Of a DNA stretch of 25,924 nucleotides, positions 22,621 to 25,924 are shown one piece after another (the stretch's first letter is position 1; the number at the start of each line of letters is the position of its first letter). Below the pieces are notes generated by a model. That model did no database searches. It saw only the letters and a program-made list of their open reading frames with translations, and was not told where the DNA came from. This DNA comes from CAYPZL01 sp964415045 (GTDB lineage Bacteria > Planctomycetota > Phycisphaerae > Sedimentisphaerales > Anaerobacaceae), in contig CAYPZL010000066.1 of NCBI GenBank assembly GCA_964415045.1, positions 1-25,924 on the forward strand. The letters run 5' to 3'. The position numbers and the translations under genes are program-made.

Positions 22621-22649
22621 TTGACATCCTCTCAACGCGGGCATATACT
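22621..22649 (+). promoter_or_regulatory. consensus sigma70-like promoter of the parA gene
   Basis: TTGACA and TATACT are separated by exactly 17 bp. Expected start of transcription is near 22656, leaving a leader of about 245 nt. Confidence 0.8.
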
Positions 22650-22656
22650 TTAGATA

Positions 22657-22900
22657 GAGCATGGAGGCGGTACGGAGAAGGAGTCTACCCGGGTTATTGG
22701 ACTGGCGTTTCGATGTGGCGGTGCGCACAGCGCGCACTTGCGCAACCACCGGAGTGGTTTCTGCGGGTGGAGGCCCGCGGAGACCTGCAACGCCGGACGT
22801 GGAGAAGGACTTCTGCGCAGGATAGGAGCAGGAGGGCAGGAGGCTGAAGGAGGTATGGGCGCGTCGGAGCGCGCCCGCATTTACAGAGGATGGTGATGTC
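22657..22900 (+). other. long structured, purine-rich leader of parA
   Basis: Several short stems are visible: GTGCGC/GCGCAC, CCAC/GTGG, CGGG/CCCG and a perfect 7-bp stem GGGCGCG/CGCGCCC (22857-22876). A 13-codon frame begins at 22855 directly after GAAGGAGGT, too close for normal initiation. The leader is unusually long for such a gene and may be regulatory; not matched to any known riboswitch. Confidence 0.4.
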
Positions 22901-23791
22901 ATGAGAACCATTGCGATGGTCAACCAGAAGGGCGGGTGCGGAAAAACCACCACGGCGATCAATGTTGCCGCGGCCCTGGCCGATTTGCAGAGACGTGTCC
23001 TGCTGATCGACCTTGATCCGCAGGCCCACGCGACGATCGGCCTGGGCCAGAACCCGGACTTCTTCGCCAGCACCATTTACGATGTTTTGGCCGGCTCCGC
23101 CGACTCGATGGCCAAAACGATTGTTCAGACGAACGTTCGGTCTCTCGATCTGGTTCCCTGCAACGTGCTGCTGGCCAGCGCCGAGCTGGAACTGGCCGGC
23201 GTGCCCGGCAAGGAACTGCTGCTTGGCGCCGGATTGCAGAACGTTCGGAATACCTACGATTTCTGCGTTATTGACTGCCCCCCCTCGCTGGGCGTGCTGA
23301 CGCTCAACGCCCTGGTGGCGAGCACCGACGTCATGGTGCCGGTCCAGGTGCACTACTACGCGCTGGAGGGGCTTCGGCGCCTGCTCGAAACGGTACATAT
23401 TATTCGCGAGCGGTTTCATCCGTATTCTGTGGAGAACATCAGTTTGCTTCTGACTTTCGTTGACGAGCGGACGACGTTCAGCCGTCAGATTCAGCAGCAG
23501 ATGCGGGAAATCTTCGGCGACCTCGTTTTCGATACGGTCGTCCATCGCAGCGTCCGGCTGGCCGAGGCGCCCAGCGCCGGCGAGCCGGTCCTGCGCTACG
23601 CTCCGGACAGCCGGGGGGCGGCCGATTACAAGGCGCTGGTCTCGGAGTTTCTTCATGAGACGGCCCGCCCCCAGGGCGCATCCGCGGAGAAGGTCCGGCG
23701 CGGCATTCAGAAGCGTCTGGCCACGATATTCGACGGGGTCTGGATGCCGAAGAACGGGCGCGCCGGTTCGGGTCCGGTCGATTCCACCTGA
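22901..23791 (+). CDS. ParA/Soj-family ATPase without a ParB partner
   Basis: A 296-residue protein with a deviant Walker A motif (KGGCGKTTT, residues 10-18), a Walker A' (VLLIDLDPQAHAT) and Walker B (DFCVIDCPPSLG). These mark the ParA/MinD group; the KGGxGKTT form and D-x-DPQ motif are those of Soj/ParA. It forms ATP-dependent dimers on DNA and positions chromosomes, plasmids or protein complexes. No parB or clear parS site follows, so it is probably an orphan ParA that positions something else, or partners with a gene elsewhere. The last 45 residues (QGASAEKVRRGIQKR, PKNGRAGSG) are basic and longer than the core needs. A weak AGAGGA precedes the ATG. Family is certain; cargo is unknown. Confidence 0.92.
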   Translation: MRTIAMVNQKGGCGKTTTAINVAAALADLQRRVLLIDLDPQAHATIGLGQNPDFFASTIYDVLAGSADSMAKTIVQTNVRSLDLVPCNVLLASAELELAGVPGKELLLGAGLQNVRNTYDFCVIDCPPSLGVLTLNALVASTDVMVPVQVHYYALEGLRRLLETVHIIRERFHPYSVENISLLLTFVDERTTFSRQIQQQMREIFGDLVFDTVVHRSVRLAEAPSAGEPVLRYAPDSRGAADYKALVSEFLHETARPQGASAEKVRRGIQKRLATIFDGVWMPKNGRAGSGPVDST

Positions 23792-23812
23792 GCCGGGGAT
23801 CGCCGCCGGCTC
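23790..23812 (+). terminator. hairpin at the end of parA
   Basis: GAGCCGG and CCGGCTC form a 7-bp stem with a 9-nt loop starting in the stop codon. There is no T-run, so termination is only possible. Confidence 0.35.
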
Positions 23813-24100
23813 GGTCCGGGCCGTAACGAGTCGCGGCGTCGCTGTTACGTATGTCTTTTTTCCCCGTCCCGGCGACGGGGCGGTTTCCCGATTTCCGGTC
23901 GCTGTCGGTCCTCGGGTATGCCGTGCCCTCCCTGTTCGTTTTGCCCTGCCTTGTGTAACTTGCCCATCTTGTGCGGGTCGGCACTCGTCCTCGCCCGCCG
24001 TGCCATCGCGCCGGAATTTTTCTGATCCAGATTGTGCTGGAATTCGCAGAACAGGCGTGGTTCAATAGGAGTAGGTACTAATTACGTGTGAGTATTAACT

Positions 24101-24246
24101 GCGCGGTTCGTCCGTAATACCGCGCTTCTTTGAAATACAACGGGGCCCTGAACCGTCTTGAGAAGTGGGAACGGAGTGCTTCTCCCTGCTCTCGGTCATT
24201 GATCGCGACGACCTTGGAGCAACGCGTTTTGCAGGCCCCATTTCAA
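24101..24246 (+). ncRNA. possible structured RNA (unidentified)
   Basis: A 7-bp hairpin GCGCGGT/ACCGCGC (24101-24125, followed by TTCTTTG) precedes a nested closing stem. TTGAAAT (24130-24136) pairs with ATTTCAA (24240-24246), and after a 5-nt bulge GGGGCC (24142-24147) pairs with GGCCCC (24234-24239). Inside lies GAGAAG/CTTCTC (about 24160-24183). It matches no RNA family I know, and transcription is unproven; strand is a guess. Confidence 0.3.
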
Positions 24247-24752
24247 TACTCTGGTAGGTCCGGTCAAAAGGATTTTCCACGTGAATGTCTCGCCGAGAAC
24301 CGGTGAAACTGGCAGCCGTTGCGGGGGTATCAACGAGCTTGCACCTACGGTTCATTGAGAAAGCACTTGCCGGGAACGGAAACCCGCAGATGACTTGACT
24401 ACGAAGGCAAGGCTGCAGCGGCTGCCCGGTTTCACTACTCCGCTACGTTATCCTGACCGGAGACGGGTCTCTTTCGCCAAAGGGGATCCACGATGATCGC
24501 CATCCCGGGTCGGTTCCTGCGCGGGGTGGAACGTGGCTCGACGGAACAATACCCGTGGCAAACCACTGATGGATCGACTCACGGCCCGGGCGCTGGAGAG
24601 AACGCGTCTCGCCGATGCGATGGATGCCGGATTGTGCCGGCATGCGTGCGGCGATTCGAGTTGCACTCCCGCGCCGGCAACCAGCACTACGCCTGGCTTC
24701 GGAACCCCGGAGGCCCTGAAGGGAGCGCTCGGGCACCGGATCGAAAAAACCC

Positions 24753-24782
24753 TTGCAAATACCGGTCGGGCTGTAGTAGAAT
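24753..24782 (+). promoter_or_regulatory. candidate promoter of the beta-helix gene
   Basis: TTGCAA and TAGAAT are separated by 18 bp, about 195 bp upstream of the ATG at 24977. Confidence 0.4.
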
Positions 24783-24976
24783 ATCGGTGAGTTGCGGAAT
24801 GAAGGCGGGCTCTGGAGCCTTATCATTCTCTTAGCCGTCATCATATTCTCGTAGCACCTGTCATACCTGCCTGCCTTCGCCGACCAATGTCTGTGCGGCC
24901 GCACCGCCGCGAGCCGCCCGAACCGGGAGAGTGGGTCCCTGGCCCACGCGGAAAAGTGCTTGGAAGGAAGCGGAAA

Positions 24977-25924
24977 ATGAACGGCAGCGAGAAACCCGCC
25001 ATCACAGCCACCGTCTGCACCCTCATCTTGACCCTCTACCCGGCGGCCCTCGGCCGGATCATCCGCGTCGCCCACGACGCCCCGGCCGATTTCCACACCA
25101 TCCAGGCCGCCATCGACGACGCCAACGACGGAGACACCATCCTGGTCGCTCCCGGCACCTACACCGGTCCCGGCAACCGCGACATCGACTTCATGGGCAG
25201 GGCGGTCACCGTCCGAAGTGCCGACCCCAGCGATTCGGGCACAGTGACCGCGACGATCATCGACTGCGGCGGGAGCGAAGGTGAGCCGCATAGGGGATTC
25301 TCATTCCGCAACGGAGAGGATGCAGACTCCGTTCTAATGGGCCTTACGATCACAGGCGGCTGGATGGAGAAGGGGGCAGGCATATACATTGAAGGAAGCA
25401 GTCCGAGCATCCTGTGCTGCAGAATCACCGGGAATGGCGGACCGTCTGTCCTGTCCACCAAGCGCAAGGGGGGAATCGGGGTGTACATTTGCGAGGGCAA
25501 CCCATGCATCGACCGGTGTCTCATCGCGAACAATAAGTGCGAGGGCGGGTCTTCCTATGGAGGCGGAATCTACTGCTGCAACGGAAGCCCTGTAATTTGT
25601 GACTGTCGGATCGAGTCAAACGAGGTGCGACATGCAGGAGGGGGAATACACTGCGAGTTCGGCGGCACCGTCACCTTGAGTGGCTGCACCATTGTGAATA
25701 ACCAAGTGAGATTTCGCACGGGTGGCGGAGTGTGTCTGCGGTATGCGGATGGGGTCTTGAGTCATTGCCTCATTGCGCAGAACCAGTCCAACGAAGGTGG
25801 GGCGGGAGTGTTTCTCGTTCAGAGTGAAACACTGATTCGCAATTGCACGATTGTTGACAACGCTGATTCACGGTGTCCTTTCGGCGCGGGTGAAAAATCT
25901 GAGTTTTTGATGGCGGTTTGGGTT
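24977..25924 (+). CDS. secreted parallel beta-helix protein, 3' end outside window
   Basis: An open frame of 316 codons that runs off the right edge. It has a signal peptide (to about residue 25), then IRVAHDAPADFHTIQAAIDD and ANDGDTILVAPGTYTGPGN, the standard start of right-handed beta-helix (pectate-lyase-like) proteins, followed by IDFMGRAVTVRS. From about residue 110 coils repeat with a G-GIYxxxxSPxIxxCxI-xN pattern and unusually many cysteines (CCRITGNGG, CLIANN, CRIESN, CTIVNN), which may stack as a Cys ladder. Such proteins bind or cleave polysaccharide; no catalytic residues can be named. GGAAGGAAGCGG before the ATG supports the start. The last 30 nt are AT-rich and break the repeat pattern, perhaps from the sequence end. 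Confidence 0.85.
   Translation, partial: MNGSEKPAITATVCTLILTLYPAALGRIIRVAHDAPADFHTIQAAIDDANDGDTILVAPGTYTGPGNRDIDFMGRAVTVRSADPSDSGTVTATIIDCGGSEGEPHRGFSFRNGEDADSVLMGLTITGGWMEKGAGIYIEGSSPSILCCRITGNGGPSVLSTKRKGGIGVYICEGNPCIDRCLIANNKCEGGSSYGGGIYCCNGSPVICDCRIESNEVRHAGGGIHCEFGGTVTLSGCTIVNNQVRFRTGGGVCLRYADGVLSHCLIAQNQSNEGGAGVFLVQSETLIRNCTIVDNADSRCPFGAGEKSEFLMAVWV

Larger units (their letters stand above)
23813..24976. other. 1.16-kb gap without a credible gene
   Basis: Open frames on both strands here are short, low in hydrophobic pattern and without ribosome binding sites. The gap contains several stems: CGTAAC/GTTACG (about 23821-23849), CCCCGTC/GACGGGG (23862-23880), the possible structured RNA at 24101-24246, GAACCG/CGGTTC (24297-24353) and GGCTC/GAGCC (near 24812). 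Two frames between 24493 and 24790 read smoothly for some 80-110 codons but show no family features. Confidence 0.5.

Noticed and set aside
22855..22896. 13-codon frame just upstream of parA
   Set aside because: The GAAGGAGGT touches the ATG with no spacing, so initiation there is unlikely; it may instead reflect the purine-rich leader.
24274..24288. Sequence around CACGTG resembling a parS site near the orphan parA
   Set aside because: Only the CACGTG core and some flanks match the 16-bp parS consensus; the flanks are not palindromic and there is a single copy.
24311..24353. Possible group II intron domain V (AGCCGT paired with ACGGTT)
   Set aside because: The stem is too long, lacks the GNRA loop and two-base bulge, and no intron-encoded protein or other domains are visible.
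1..25924. CRISPR arrays, tRNA, rRNA, transposase or integrase genes
   Set aside because: I read the gaps for regularly spaced repeats, tRNA arms and known element proteins and found none.

Overview
The window looks like a piece of a Planctomycetota genome, most likely class Phycisphaerae (Sedimentisphaerales-like). I infer this from gene content, not from a marker gene. The indicators are a GLUG-repeat surface protein, tandem H-X9-DG pseudopilins, a large secreted protein with DUF1349 modules and a dockerin-like tail, a 3-keto-disaccharide hydrolase (DUF1080) lipoprotein, a PilX-like protein, and a parallel beta-helix protein opening with a PGTYTG motif. GC is high, and many gaps carry heptad-periodic or palindromic repeats. 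Both ends cut through genes: the GLUG gene on the left has lost its 5' part and the beta-helix gene on the right runs off the edge.

Layout. 1-2.3 kb: GLUG protein remnant, a MntA-type nucleotidyltransferase with a truncated HEPN partner (minus strand), and an inverted pair of 7-nt-period repeats. 2.2-4.05 kb: NhaC-type Na+/H+ antiporter (minus) whose last codons lie inside the repeat. 4.4-8.5 kb: small lipoproteins, a PilX-like protein (minus), a small SeqA-N-like DNA-binding protein (minus) and a small membrane protein, separated by promoters, a good terminator and an inverted repeat. 8.9-13.5 kb: secreted seven-bladed PQQ-type propeller followed by three tandem pseudopilin paralogues, the first broken by about 147 nt of foreign-looking sequence, then a small PGPGW-like membrane protein. 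13.6-17.1 kb: a strong promoter and a long leader with two well-initiated mini-ORFs lead into a 990-residue secreted modular protein that ends at strong hairpins. 17.1-18.8 kb (minus): STAS protein followed by a four-CBS plus PAS protein. 19.2-20.1 kb: DUF1080 lipoprotein. 20.3-22.5 kb: ECF sigma factor, membrane anti-sigma-like protein and exported PDZ/coiled-coil protein in one operon. 22.6-23.8 kb: consensus sigma70-like promoter, structured leader and a ParA/Soj ATPase with no ParB. 23.8-24.98 kb: nearly 1.2 kb without a credible gene but with base-pairing potential. 24.98 kb to the end: beta-helix protein.

Functionally this is mostly envelope and secretion biology: exported adhesion or carbohydrate-related proteins, pilin-like proteins, two signalling modules (ECF/anti-sigma/PDZ and STAS/CBS-PAS) and ion homeostasis. 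I found no rRNA, tRNA, CRISPR array, transposase or recognised defence island. The least explained items are the insertion in the first pseudopilin gene, the mini-ORF leader at 13.7-14.0 kb, the structured leader before parA and the possible structured RNA around 24.1-24.25 kb.
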